Assembly (NCBI GenBank): GCA_964402115.1
Contig: CAYOBW010000103.1
Location: 1-23,390, forward strand
DNA length: 23,390 bases
Reading direction: 5' to 3'
DNA from: CAYOBW01 sp964402115
GTDB taxonomy: Bacteria > Verrucomicrobiota > Kiritimatiellia > UBA8416 > CAYOBW01
The translations under genes were made by a program, and so were the position numbers. The notes below the pieces were generated by a model, which had not been told where the DNA came from, did no database searches, and was given only the letters and a program-made list of their open reading frames with translations. Positions 1 through 8,421 of this stretch are shown in pieces; positions within the stretch are counted from its first letter, which is position 1; each line of letters opens with the position of its first letter.

Positions 1-371
1 TCAAGCAGCCGGAGTGGTACGACGTCATCGTGACGGAGAACCTCTTCGGCGACATTATCACCGATCTCGCGGCGATCATCCAGGGCGGCCTGGGCATTGC
101 CGCCGGCGGCAACATCAACCCCAACGGCGTCTCCATGTTCGAGCCGATGGGCGGTTCCGCGCCGAAGTACACCGGCAAGAACATCATCAACCCGCTGGCG
201 GCGATCGGCGCCGGGGCGATGATGCTGGACGTGCTGGGTGAGCACGCGGCCGGCCAGGCGATCGAAAATGCCATCGGGCAGGTGACGGGCACGAAGCTGC
301 AGAGCCTGGCAGCCGGCCGGATGGGGTACTCCACGACCGAGGTAGGCGACCTGGTGGCGGAGCGGGTGTAG
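1..371 (+). CDS. leuB: 3-isopropylmalate dehydrogenase, C-terminal part (5' end outside window)
   Basis: This is the last ~122 residues of a beta-decarboxylating dehydrogenase of the isocitrate/isopropylmalate family; the reading frame is already open at the window edge (first full codon at 3). LeuB oxidises and decarboxylates 3-isopropylmalate in cytosolic leucine synthesis. Visible family hallmarks are VTENLFGDIITDLAA (the metal-binding aspartate helix) and EPMGGSAPKYTGKNIINP (the NAD-binding loop). The SMFEPMGGSAPKYTGK form differs from the E. coli-type LYEPVHGSAPDIAG loop but is known among LeuB proteins. The gene ends 18 bp before asd on the same strand, a common pairing of amino-acid biosynthesis genes. 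Isocitrate or tartrate dehydrogenase is possible from the fragment alone, but the neighbour and the loop favour LeuB. Confidence 0.85.
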   Translation, partial: KQPEWYDVIVTENLFGDIITDLAAIIQGGLGIAAGGNINPNGVSMFEPMGGSAPKYTGKNIINPLAAIGAGAMMLDVLGEHAAGQAIENAIGQVTGTKLQSLAAGRMGYSTTEVGDLVAERV

Positions 372-389
372 GAACACGTAAGAGGCGAC

Positions 390-1409
390 ATGAGCAAGAG
401 TTATACAGTGGCAGTGGTCGGCGCAACGGGCGCCGTGGGCGTCGAGATGATGGAAACCCTGGAGAAGCGCCGCTTCCCCGTGAAGCAGCTGCGGCTGCTT
501 GCCTCCGAGCGCTCGCGCGGCAAGCTGATGCCTTTCCAGGGGCGGCAGGTGCCGGTCGAGGTGTTGAACGCGGACGCCTTCGCGGGCGTGGACATCGCGC
601 TGTTCAGCGCGGGCGCCTCCCGCTCGCGCGAGTTCGCCGCCGCCGCCGTCAAGGCCGGCGCCGTCGTGATCGACAACTCCTCGGCCTTTCGCATGGATGC
701 CGACGTGCCGCTGGTCGTGCCGGAAATCAACCCGGATGACGTCTTCGCGCACAAGGGCGTCATCGCCAACCCGAACTGCTGCACGGCGATCATGCTCGTG
801 GCGGTCTACCCCCTCCACAAGGTCAACCCGGTCCAGCGCATCGTCGTCGCGACCTACCAGGCCGCGAGCGGCGCCGGCGCCAAGGCCATGGCCGAGCTGG
901 AGGAGCAAACCACCCGGATCCTGCGGGGCGACACCGACATCAAGATCGAGGCGCTGCCGCAGCGGATCGCGTTCAACCTCTTCCCGCAGGTGGATGCCTT
1001 CACGGACAACGGCTACACGAAGGAAGAAATGAAGTTCCAGAACGAGTCGCGCAAGATCATGCACGCGCCGGCCCTTCGGGTCAGCGCGACCTGCGTGCGC
1101 GTGCCGGTCTACCGCGCCCACAGCGAGGCCGTGAACCTGGAGTTCGAGCGGCCCATGACGGCGACCGAGGCGCGCGCCATTCTCTCCCGGTCGCCGGGGG
1201 TGGAAGTGGTGGACGATCCCGGCAACAAGCGGTACCCGATGCCGATCGATGCCTCGGGCAAGTACGACGTGCTGGTGGGCCGCATCCGGCAGGACTGCTC
1301 GCGCGACGACGGCCGGGGCCTGGATCTCTTCGTCAGCGGCGACCAGCTGCTGAAGGGCGCCGCCCTGAACGCCGTCCAGATCGCGGAAGTGCTGATCAGC
1401 CGCCGGTGA
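390..1409 (+). CDS. asd: Aspartate-semialdehyde dehydrogenase
   Basis: This 339-residue enzyme reduces aspartyl-4-phosphate to aspartate semialdehyde with NADPH, the branch step to lysine/diaminopimelate, threonine and methionine. The N-terminal Rossmann motif GATGAVG is at residues 11-17. The catalytic cysteine is C130 in NPNCCT (an extra Cys replaces the usual Thr or Ser after it). The substrate loop QAASGAG is at 157-163, and the catalytic His is probably H244 in YRAHSEAV. The length is normal for the family. The ATG at 390 has an AGAGG-type ribosome site at 381-385 and lies 18 bp after leuB, so the two are probably co-transcribed. The hairpin plus T-run at 1524-1556 probably ends this transcript. 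Confidence 0.96.
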   Translation: MSKSYTVAVVGATGAVGVEMMETLEKRRFPVKQLRLLASERSRGKLMPFQGRQVPVEVLNADAFAGVDIALFSAGASRSREFAAAAVKAGAVVIDNSSAFRMDADVPLVVPEINPDDVFAHKGVIANPNCCTAIMLVAVYPLHKVNPVQRIVVATYQAASGAGAKAMAELEEQTTRILRGDTDIKIEALPQRIAFNLFPQVDAFTDNGYTKEEMKFQNESRKIMHAPALRVSATCVRVPVYRAHSEAVNLEFERPMTATEARAILSRSPGVEVVDDPGNKRYPMPIDASGKYDVLVGRIRQDCSRDDGRGLDLFVSGDQLLKGAALNAVQIAEVLISRR

Positions 1410-1523
1410 GCTGGGCATGGGGGGGGCGGACCATGATTCCGCTGGAAGACCCTCCGGCCATGGCGGACGGGACCGAGCCCGGCCCTGCAGCGACCCGTAA
1501 GACGGCCTGTTCGGGTCGTTGGA

Positions 1524-1556
1524 GGGACGGCCTCCGTGCCGTCCCCGAGGTTTTTT
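1524..1556 (+). terminator. Rho-independent-type terminator after leuB-asd
   Basis: A perfect 8-bp stem, GGGACGGC (1524-1531) and GCCGTCCC (1538-1545), with a 6-nt loop CTCCGT is followed after CGAGG by six T residues (1551-1556). A weaker hairpin (CGACCCG with CGGGTCG, about 1490-1518) lies just upstream. The position, ~115 bp after the asd stop, fits the end of the leuB-asd transcript. The hairpin sequence could also belong to an interspersed repeat family. Its presence argues that the open frame running through it is not coding, so the next gene starts downstream. Confidence 0.6.
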
Positions 1557-1591
1557 CAGCGGAATCAGGCATTCTGACGCATCCCCGATCC

Positions 1592-4243
1592 GTGCCGATT
1601 GGCCTCCGTGCCGCCGTGGCAGGCCTGCTGCTGGCTGCCTTGGTCGCCGGGGCGGCGGACGCGCAGACGACCGCCGCCGCACCTGCCGCATCCGCCGCCG
1701 CGTGGGAGTGGGCAGGTTGGGGCGGGGGCGGCTTCTACTACGCGGCGGTGTTCCATCCCGCCCGGGACGGTGTGATCTACCTCGGCGGCGACGTCACGGG
1801 CGTCTATAAGAGCGCAGACCACGGCCGGAACTGGCGGCTGATCAACAACGGCCTGGCGGACTATGGCGTCTTCTCGCTCGCCGTGGACCGCACCGCCCCC
1901 GAAACGGTCTACGCTGCCACCGACGGCGGCCTCTGCAAGAGCACGGACGGCGGCGAGCAGTGGCGGCTGCTCCCGCAGACCGGCCGCGAGGAGCTGCGCC
2001 TCACCGGCGAGAAGGGCCGCAGCGTCCGTTGCGTCGCGGTGGATCCGACCGACAGCCGTACCGTCTATGCCGGGAGCCCCGCCGGTAGGGTCTGCAAGAG
2101 CACGGACGGCGGCGAGACGTGGCAGACGGTTTACGAGAAACCGGCCGAGCAGGAGCCGCCCGGGACGTTGCGCGTCCAATTCGGCAAGGTCAACGACAAC
2201 TGGTTTGGCGGCTTCTGGCTGCCGCTGGTCTTCCCGCCGGGCGTCGCCTCCGCCGATTGCGCGGGCTTCGGCTTCTCGTTCAAGGGCGACGGCACGGTGC
2301 CGCGGGACGCGTTCCTGACGCTCAAGACTACGGCCGGCGTCGCCTACCGCAGCCGGAACCTGCGCGAGCTGTTCAAACAGGACCGGTGGGGCGACGTGAC
2401 GCTCGGCGAAAAGGACTTCACCCTCGACCCCGAGTACGCGAAGAACAACCCCGACAAGGCGCCGGCCGGCGCGCCCGACTGGGCCGCGGTTAACCGCATG
2501 GATTTCGCCTGCGTCGGCCCGCTGATGAACGAAGCGCCGGTGGGCAAGTTCACCCGCTTCTTCTTCGCCCTCACGCGCACGCCGGACGGCCAGGCGCACC
2601 CGGCGGCGACCCCCTGCCCGCACACCGTCAAGGAGTTCACCAGGAGCGCGTCCGTGCCGACCTACGGCAACGTGCGCGTCGGGCCGTTGCAGGGCGGCTG
2701 CATCTACAGTGTCGCGGTTGCGGAGAAGGAGCCGGCGCTCGTCATCGCGGCGACGGATGACGCGGGCCTCGTGCTCAGCAACGACGCGGGCCAAACCTGG
2801 CGCGCGCTGGCCACGCCCCGCCAGGCGGCGAGCGTGGTGGTGGCCCCGGGCGATCCGAACAGGCTCTATGCCGCCTGCTTCAAGGATGGCGTCTGGACGT
2901 CCGCCGACAAGGGCCTGACGTGGCAGGACCTTTCGCAGGGGCTGCCGAAGAACCTGGCGGTCCAGGACGTGGCGGTCAGCCCCGCCAACCCGCTGGACGT
3001 CTGCCTCATCGGCTCTGCTGACTGGAACGGGCGCTTCTTTTACTCGAACGTCGGCGGCCGGACCTGGACCGACGCCTCGCAGCTCGTGCCCGACCCGGCC
3101 GCCGATCCCACCCTGCCGGACGACTACGCCGGGACGACCGGCCTGAGCGCGCCGCGGAACCTGGCCCTCAACCCGCTGAACCCGCGCGAGCTTTACATCG
3201 CCGCCAACTGGCGCCCCTGCCACAGCGCGGACGGCGGGCGCACCTGGACCGAGCGCGTCCGCGGCGCGGACATCTCCTGCGTTTACGACCTCCGCTTCCA
3301 CAAGGGTCGGGTCTATGCTTCGGCCATGGACGAGGGCGTGCTGGTCAGCGAGGACAACGGCGGACGCTGGCGCGCGCTCTGGCCGCGCAAGTACGACGCG
3401 GAGCTCAGCGGCCACCACTGGCGCCTTGCCGTTTCCGACAGCAACGGCGTGGACCGCATCGTCAGCACCTGCAGCCCGTGGAACTCCGCGGGACCCAACC
3501 GCGTGGTCGTGAGCGACGACGGCGGCCGGACTTTTGCGCGCAGCACCAACGGCCTGCCGGCCACCGTGCCGACCGCGAATACCATGTGGGGGACCGGCTA
3601 CCCGCGCGCCCTGGCTGCCGATCCGCGGAACCCGCGGACGCTCTACCTGGGCATCGACGGCGATCCCTCCGAGGGCCGGAGCGGCGGCGGCGTCTTCAAG
3701 TCGGCGGACGGCGGCCGCACGTGGGCGCCGCTGCCCGGCCAGCCCGGCAGCCGCCGCATGTTCTTCGGGCTCGCGGTCGACCCGACCGCTTCCACCCGCC
3801 TCTACTGGGGCGCCTGCGGGGCGGGCGGCGGGCTCTACCGCAGCGAGGACGGCGGCGCGGCGTGGCAGCACGTCTTCAGGCACGAGCAGTGGATCTTCAA
3901 CGTGCATGTGGCGGTCGACGGCGCCGTTTACTGCCCCGGCAAGAATCTCTGGCGCAGCACGGACCACGGCAACAGCTGGCAACAGCTCACCAAGTTCCCG
4001 GACGGCTCCCGCGTGATCGTGGCCGTCGAGACCGATCCGGCCGACGCCAGGCGGATATGGTTCGCCGCCACCACGTGGGGCGGCGGCGCCGACGGGGGCG
4101 TGTACGAGACGCGCGACGCGGGGGCGACGTGGCAGGAGATCACGGGCAACCTGCCTTACCGCAAACCGCTGCTCCTGCGCTACAACCCGGCCACGCGCGA
4201 ACTCTGGGCTGCGGGCGTCTGTCTCTTCAAGTGCCGCAGGTGA
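1592..4243 (+). CDS. Secreted Asp-box (BNR) beta-propeller protein, sialidase/GH74-like fold
   Basis: The frame is open from 1406, but the best start is GTG 1592. It gives a clean signal peptide (PIGLRAAVAGLLLAALVAGAADA) and avoids the terminator at 1524-1556; ATG 1433 is the main alternative. The mature protein carries about 13 Asp-box motifs, for example SADHGRNW, STDGGETW, SADKGLTW, SADGGRTW, SEDGGAAW and TRDAGATW, spread along its length. This is the pattern of two consecutive beta-propellers as in GH74 xyloglucanases, sortilin/VPS10 and sialidase-like proteins. A non-repeat insert of ~175 residues (about 2164-2690) sits between the third and fourth boxes and looks like a beta-rich accessory, possibly carbohydrate-binding, domain. 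I see no dockerin or anchor. An exported glycan-binding or glycan-cleaving role is inference. No classical sialidase Arg triad could be assigned. Confidence 0.8.
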   Translation: MPIGLRAAVAGLLLAALVAGAADAQTTAAAPAASAAAWEWAGWGGGGFYYAAVFHPARDGVIYLGGDVTGVYKSADHGRNWRLINNGLADYGVFSLAVDRTAPETVYAATDGGLCKSTDGGEQWRLLPQTGREELRLTGEKGRSVRCVAVDPTDSRTVYAGSPAGRVCKSTDGGETWQTVYEKPAEQEPPGTLRVQFGKVNDNWFGGFWLPLVFPPGVASADCAGFGFSFKGDGTVPRDAFLTLKTTAGVAYRSRNLRELFKQDRWGDVTLGEKDFTLDPEYAKNNPDKAPAGAPDWAAVNRMDFACVGPLMNEAPVGKFTRFFFALTRTPDGQAHPAATPCPHTVKEFTRSASVPTYGNVRVGPLQGGCIYSVAVAEKEPALVIAATDDAGLVLSNDAGQTWRALATPRQAASVVVAPGDPNRLYAACFKDGVWTSADKGLTWQDLSQGLPKNLAVQDVAVSPANPLDVCLIGSADWNGRFFYSNVGGRTWTDASQLVPDPAADPTLPDDYAGTTGLSAPRNLALNPLNPRELYIAANWRPCHSADGGRTWTERVRGADISCVYDLRFHKGRVYASAMDEGVLVSEDNGGRWRALWPRKYDAELSGHHWRLAVSDSNGVDRIVSTCSPWNSAGPNRVVVSDDGGRTFARSTNGLPATVPTANTMWGTGYPRALAADPRNPRTLYLGIDGDPSEGRSGGGVFKSADGGRTWAPLPGQPGSRRMFFGLAVDPTASTRLYWGACGAGGGLYRSEDGGAAWQHVFRHEQWIFNVHVAVDGAVYCPGKNLWRSTDHGNSWQQLTKFPDGSRVIVAVETDPADARRIWFAATTWGGGADGGVYETRDAGATWQEITGNLPYRKPLLLRYNPATRELWAAGVCLFKCRR

Positions 4244-4442
4244 GTCGCGTGACAGCCAGTTTGGCGCCTCCTCCCCGGACACTCCGTCACAAGCTGCGGA
4301 GCCCGTCCGCCTCGTTACCTCGGCGGCTACGACGAGGGGCCGCTGTCATCCATCCCCCAACCCCGTGATTCACCTGGTACCGTATGGACGCTACAGCCTG
4401 CCACTCTTTCTAGGTTCACTCCGTGCTCTGACCAACTTGTCA

Positions 4443-4472
4443 TTGACACTTTGCCGATGATGGGGGGATAGT
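4443..4472 (+). promoter_or_regulatory. Candidate sigma70-type promoter for the membrane protein gene
   Basis: TTGACA at 4443-4448 is a perfect -35 consensus. GATAGT at 4467-4472, with an 18-bp spacer, matches four of six positions of TATAAT. It lies ~60 bp upstream of the ATG at 4531, in the least GC-rich part of the window, so chance A/T matches are more likely here than elsewhere. A second TATAAC at 4478-4483 is too far from this -35. The assignment rests on sequence alone. Confidence 0.3.
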
Positions 4473-4530
4473 TCCTCTATAACGGCCCTGTGGGCTGGGC
4501 TCAATAACGCTTTGGCTGAGCGCCAACGAA

Positions 4531-5103
4531 ATGAACATGCGGCAAATCAGAGACCTCGCCCTGAAGATACTGGGCATTTACTACCTGTCACACGCTCTCA
4601 CCTACGCCCTGCAATTTGCAGGTGTCTTCACGTCCTGGGGCAAGATCTCCGAGATCGCCGGAAACGAGTTCGCCGTTCTGCTGTCCGTCCTGCTCCCGTT
4701 GCTGTTTTGGGTCGTCATCGGGCTTGTTCTGACGTTCCGCACATCGCTCGTGGCAGCGATCCTTTGGGCTGCATCTGCTGAGGACCAGCCGGCACCGGCG
4801 ACGGCAAGGCCATCGCTGCGGTTCTGGGTTGTCTTAGTCGGCTTCTTCTTCCTCGTCAAGTCGCTGGGAGGCGCCGTATCCCAACTGTGGGTGTTTGCGG
4901 CGAGTCAACAGATGCGAGGCTCGTTCTCGTACTACCGATCGCTCCCCGAACTCATCACGCTCGCGCTCAGCATTGTGTGCATTGCGAAGGCGCAGGCGAT
5001 CGAAGCCTTGCTGATGACCAAGATTGAAAAAGACAGCCCACCGACTCCCGGAGGCGATTCCGCAACCCGCGCGGACGCGGGTCCCGGAACGCCTCAGGAG
5101 TGA
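4531..5103 (+). CDS. Small integral membrane protein, unknown function
   Basis: This is a 190-residue protein I do not recognise. Hydrophobic segments at about residues 11-32, 47-69, 97-120 and 139-160 suggest four membrane spans, with a short linker rich in Pro, Ala and Thr (83-95) and a hydrophilic Pro/Asp-rich C-terminal tail (165-190). There is no signal peptide, no obvious catalytic motif and no Cys pair. Two start codons are close together (ATG 4531 and ATG 4537); neither has a strong ribosome site. The gene stands alone between the Asp-box gene and the converging HzsA-like gene. Its DNA is visibly less GC-rich and uses more A/T-ending codons than its neighbours, which may mark recent acquisition. 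Confidence is high that it is a gene and nil for function. Confidence 0.7.
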   Translation: MNMRQIRDLALKILGIYYLSHALTYALQFAGVFTSWGKISEIAGNEFAVLLSVLLPLLFWVVIGLVLTFRTSLVAAILWAASAEDQPAPATARPSLRFWVVLVGFFFLVKSLGGAVSQLWVFAASQQMRGSFSYYRSLPELITLALSIVCIAKAQAIEALLMTKIEKDSPPTPGGDSATRADAGPGTPQE

Positions 5104-5265
5104 CGGTTGGCGACCGGCGTGCATGCAGAAACCGGGAGCATTGACGGTGAAGCTGTCTGGCAGGCACGGTACAAATTGGCTCTCCTGGTAGAACCTATGG
5201 TTGCTTCGCAACAAGCAGGTTACGCGCGAATAGCGGTGCTGTCGCCGGGGCGGCCCCCAGCGGGC

Positions 5266-8200
5266 TCAGTACCCGGTCTTGGTGACCTTCTCCCCGTCCC
5301 ACAGCAGCGTGACGCGCTTGCCTTCGGCGGTGAAGCTCACCGGCGGGAGGAACTGGCCGTCCGCAGCGCGCGGGAGGCGGCTCTCGACGGTGGGGAACTC
5401 GTCCTGGCGGTAGGCCCGGTTGACCAGCGGCGCCGTTCGCATGCGTGGCCGGTAGGGTGACTCCGCGTAGACGTCCTTGACCGTGGGGTCTGACGGGGGA
5501 TAGTCGGAGCGCTTGAAGATGGGATCCTCGGGATCCGGATCCGCCATGGCCCGGAGCTCCCGTTCGCCCCTGTACGCGCAGAGCGTGTCAACCCATAGGA
5601 TGAGCTTGGTGAGGCTCAGCTCGTCCACCTTCACCTGGTTGTGCTTGCCGCTGGCGGCGATGTCGACGAGCTTGCTCGTGTAGGACAGCGCCGTCATGGG
5701 CGGGAAGGTCTTGTAAGTCTGCGGCGTCCAGGGCCGGGCCTCCGCCAGGATGGTCCCCGCAATGCCGCCTTCGCAGTGGGAGGGGAAGTCGCCCAGCTGC
5801 CGCTTCTTGCCGAGCGTCAGCGTCAGGTAGGGTTCGGGGAAAACGCCGCCGTCGGCACTTGGGCGCAGCGTCAGGTCCAGCTTCTCCCTGCCCTTGCCGT
5901 CGCCTTGGTGGCATTTGCCGCAGTACCGGTCGAGGACGGGCTGGATGTCGCGCTCGTAGCCGAGGCTGTACACTGCGCCGATCGGATACGGCTCGATCTT
6001 CGCCGGCGGCTTGGTCAGCGCGATGGCCCCCTGCCGCAGCGGCGCGGCGTTCTGTCCCTCGTGGCAGCCGACGCAGCCCCGGTGTTCCCCCGGCATCACG
6101 CTGGTGAACGAGCGCATGGTGTGCAGGCAGCGGTGATTCCCGTCGAGGAGCTGGACGTGCAGGGTGGTGCAGGGCGGGGCCTCGAAGTAGAACGACCCGT
6201 CCGCCTCGATCGGGACCGTTCCCAGCACGAATTTGACGGCGTCGTTGACGACCGCCGACACGACCGGCCCCACGTGCATGTGCGTCCTGGCGCTTGTGTT
6301 CACGACATCCTGGATCTTCTTGCCGAGGGTCATCGTGTTGTAGTCCTGCGAGATGACGCGCAGGTACTTGGCCTTGCCGCGCAGGATCTCCGGGGCGCCC
6401 TGGTAGACGTTGGGGCTGTAGAACGTGCCCGGCGCGATCGGCTTGCCGTCCTTCTGGGCTCCGGCCCAGGCGATACGCTCCGGGATGGCCGGCGGCAGCG
6501 GACGGGACTTCACGGGCAGGGCGAAGAGCGCGTGAAACGCTCCCGCGTAAATCAGCTCGCGGTTGCCCGCGACGTCCATCAGGAAGAGTTTGTGCCGGGT
6601 GCCCCCGCCGCCGTGCCGCGCCGAAACGAGGAACACCTCCTCGCTGAGAGGGTAGGGGGATTTGTAGCCGCTGTAGCTGCCCGACGTGTGGTATGCCGCA
6701 GACTCCTGCTTCTCCGCCGGTCCGTTCCCGACCTCGCACCAGGGCACGTCCCACGTCACCTTCGTGAGGCCGTCCGGGTAGTTCAGGCCGACGCGCGGGT
6801 CCACGATCCCGATGCTGCCCCAGTAGACCTGGTGGTGCCCGTGTCCGGCGAACATGACCCTGTGGCTGCCGGGAATAGGCCGTGCCTCCATCAGCAAGTC
6901 GGGCCAGTAACTCTGGTTCCCCCAGAAGACCGTGGTCGCCGTCCCGTCGGGGTTGACCGTCCACAGGCTCTGGATGCGCATCAGTTCCTTGTCGGTGTAT
7001 TCCCACCGCGTGTAGAGCACCTGCCCGTTCGGCAGCAGGGCCGGCGTGTACTCGGGCTCGTTCCCGCCGCTGATGAGGTAGATGTTCCTGCCATCCGCAT
7101 CGCACCGGGCCAGGACCGTGCTGGGGTGCCCCACGACGCAGCGGGCGTGGCTGCTGCCGCGATTGGAAACGAACACGATGCGCCCGTCCGGCATGTAGAT
7201 CGGGTCCTGGTCGTCGTAGTTCCCGGACGTGAGCTGCCGGAGCCCGGCGCCATCCAGCCCGGCCTCGTAGAGGTGAAACGTCTTGTCCGCCTTGGGCCTG
7301 AAGCAGAACAGGACCCGCGTGCCGTCGAACGACACGTCGGGCCGCCAGTACCAGCCGGGGCCCAGCTCCGGGGTGAGTTTGCGGACCGCGCCCCACGGCT
7401 CGAGTCCGTCCAGGACCAGCAGCCGTACGCAGTTGAGCTGCGCCTGCGGATAGACGCGGTGCATGGATTCGTGCGGATACCGTTCCGGCACATCGATGAA
7501 GACCAACTTCGTGAAATCGACTTTCGGATCTTTGAACATCAGGCGGCGCTTGGCCCTGCGCACGTCGAAGTAGGCCGCCTCCAGGGCCTCGTCATTGGCG
7601 CCGCCGGCAAGCCCCCGCACGGTCCGTTCCAGCGTCTCGAGGCGGTTGAGTTCTTCGGTCAGGTCGGGAGGCGGCGCCGCTTTCCGGAGGCGCGCGGCCA
7701 GCTCCCGCGACCAGGCGATTTCCTGCAGCGCGCGTTCGTCCAGCGGCTTGCCTTCGGCCTGGAAGCGCCACTCGTCCTCCAGCAGGCGTTCGCCCTCTTC
7801 CCGGGACAGGGTGCGGGTCTCGGGCTCCACATCGACGGACGGCATGCGGTCCGCAGACGTGTCGCCGGCGAAGGCGTTCCAGGGGGCGCAGCCGTAGGCG
7901 CCGAGGCGCCTGGCGCTCCGCCAGGCGGAGTCGTCGAACGCGAGTGTCTCCCAGCCGGCCGCCTTGTCCGCGGCCGATTTCCAGGTTGCGTCCGTCGCGA
8001 CGACCAGCGGCTTCCCCGTCACGAAGTCGATGCGCAGGGACCCGATCAAGCCGGCTGGATTGTCGCCGTTGGCTTCCCAGTTGCCCGCCTCGATGGCGAT
8101 GACGTTGTCCCCGGCCTGGAGGAGCTTCGTCACGTCAAAGGCAGACACGCTTGTCCAGTTGTCGCTGGCGCCAACCTGCGTGCCGTTAACATGCAGGACG

Positions 8201-8421
8201 AAATCGTTGTCGGCCGACAGGCTGAAGGCGGCAACCTTCGGCGTTCTGTTCGCGGGAACGGCAACGTGCTTGCGGAAGAAGCGCTTGCCCGCGGGCATGG
8301 AGACTCCCTGCGGCCTGTCGGCGTGCCAGATCCACTGCGTGCCGTTCTCGAAACCCGCCGCGCTGCGGATCATAACTGACAGCAGCAGGACCCCCAAGCT
8401 TGTGCGTATCGCTGTTTTCAT
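5266..8421 (-). CDS. HzsA-like secreted dihaem protein with N-terminal sugar-binding-like domain
   Basis: The 1051-residue protein starts at ATG 8421, preceded by GGGAG and followed by a signal peptide (KTAIRTSLGVLLLSVMIRSAAG). The same frame is open to 8490, but that extension runs into a repeat element. Residues ~26-182 resemble the jelly-roll domain of alpha-L-rhamnosidases (WIWHADRP, RKHVAVP, DNDFVLHVNG). A charged helical stretch (~200-300) is followed by TolB/PD40-type propeller repeats (RPDVSFDGTRVLF, DPIYMPDGRIVFVSNRG, YTPALLPNGQVLYTRW). Then comes a region like the middle and C-terminal parts of hydrazine synthase subunit alpha, with two c-type haem sites, CVGCH (783-787) and CGKCH (834-838). 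Such HzsA-related proteins are widespread in PVC bacteria without anammox. An extracytoplasmic redox or sugar-oxidising role is inference. There is no partner subunit nearby. Confidence 0.8.
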   Translation of the reverse strand: MKTAIRTSLGVLLLSVMIRSAAGFENGTQWIWHADRPQGVSMPAGKRFFRKHVAVPANRTPKVAAFSLSADNDFVLHVNGTQVGASDNWTSVSAFDVTKLLQAGDNVIAIEAGNWEANGDNPAGLIGSLRIDFVTGKPLVVATDATWKSAADKAAGWETLAFDDSAWRSARRLGAYGCAPWNAFAGDTSADRMPSVDVEPETRTLSREEGERLLEDEWRFQAEGKPLDERALQEIAWSRELAARLRKAAPPPDLTEELNRLETLERTVRGLAGGANDEALEAAYFDVRRAKRRLMFKDPKVDFTKLVFIDVPERYPHESMHRVYPQAQLNCVRLLVLDGLEPWGAVRKLTPELGPGWYWRPDVSFDGTRVLFCFRPKADKTFHLYEAGLDGAGLRQLTSGNYDDQDPIYMPDGRIVFVSNRGSSHARCVVGHPSTVLARCDADGRNIYLISGGNEPEYTPALLPNGQVLYTRWEYTDKELMRIQSLWTVNPDGTATTVFWGNQSYWPDLLMEARPIPGSHRVMFAGHGHHQVYWGSIGIVDPRVGLNYPDGLTKVTWDVPWCEVGNGPAEKQESAAYHTSGSYSGYKSPYPLSEEVFLVSARHGGGGTRHKLFLMDVAGNRELIYAGAFHALFALPVKSRPLPPAIPERIAWAGAQKDGKPIAPGTFYSPNVYQGAPEILRGKAKYLRVISQDYNTMTLGKKIQDVVNTSARTHMHVGPVVSAVVNDAVKFVLGTVPIEADGSFYFEAPPCTTLHVQLLDGNHRCLHTMRSFTSVMPGEHRGCVGCHEGQNAAPLRQGAIALTKPPAKIEPYPIGAVYSLGYERDIQPVLDRYCGKCHQGDGKGREKLDLTLRPSADGGVFPEPYLTLTLGKKRQLGDFPSHCEGGIAGTILAEARPWTPQTYKTFPPMTALSYTSKLVDIAASGKHNQVKVDELSLTKLILWVDTLCAYRGERELRAMADPDPEDPIFKRSDYPPSDPTVKDVYAESPYRPRMRTAPLVNRAYRQDEFPTVESRLPRAADGQFLPPVSFTAEGKRVTLLWDGEKVTKTGY

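Noticed and set aside
1565..4282. Long 905-codon minus-strand open frame opposite the Asp-box gene
   Set aside because: Shadow frame caused by high GC; Arg/Ala/Gly/Val-rich with no motifs, while the plus strand encodes clear Asp-boxes.
4300..4340. Terminator after the Asp-box gene (CCTCGT paired with ACGAGG)
   Set aside because: Six-bp stem with a 16-nt loop and no T-run is too weak.
4481..4531. attC-like (integron cassette) site before the membrane protein gene, suggested by AACG/CCAACG spacing
   Set aside because: The core sites do not fit RYYYAAC and GTTRRRY in correct orientation and no matching site follows the gene.
5189..5240. Terminator hairpin GTTGC-TTC-GCAAC between converging genes
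   Set aside because: Stem of five pairs only and no T-run.
5641..8379. 912-codon plus-strand frame opposite the HzsA-like gene
   Set aside because: Shadow frame; the minus strand has haem motifs and propeller repeats.
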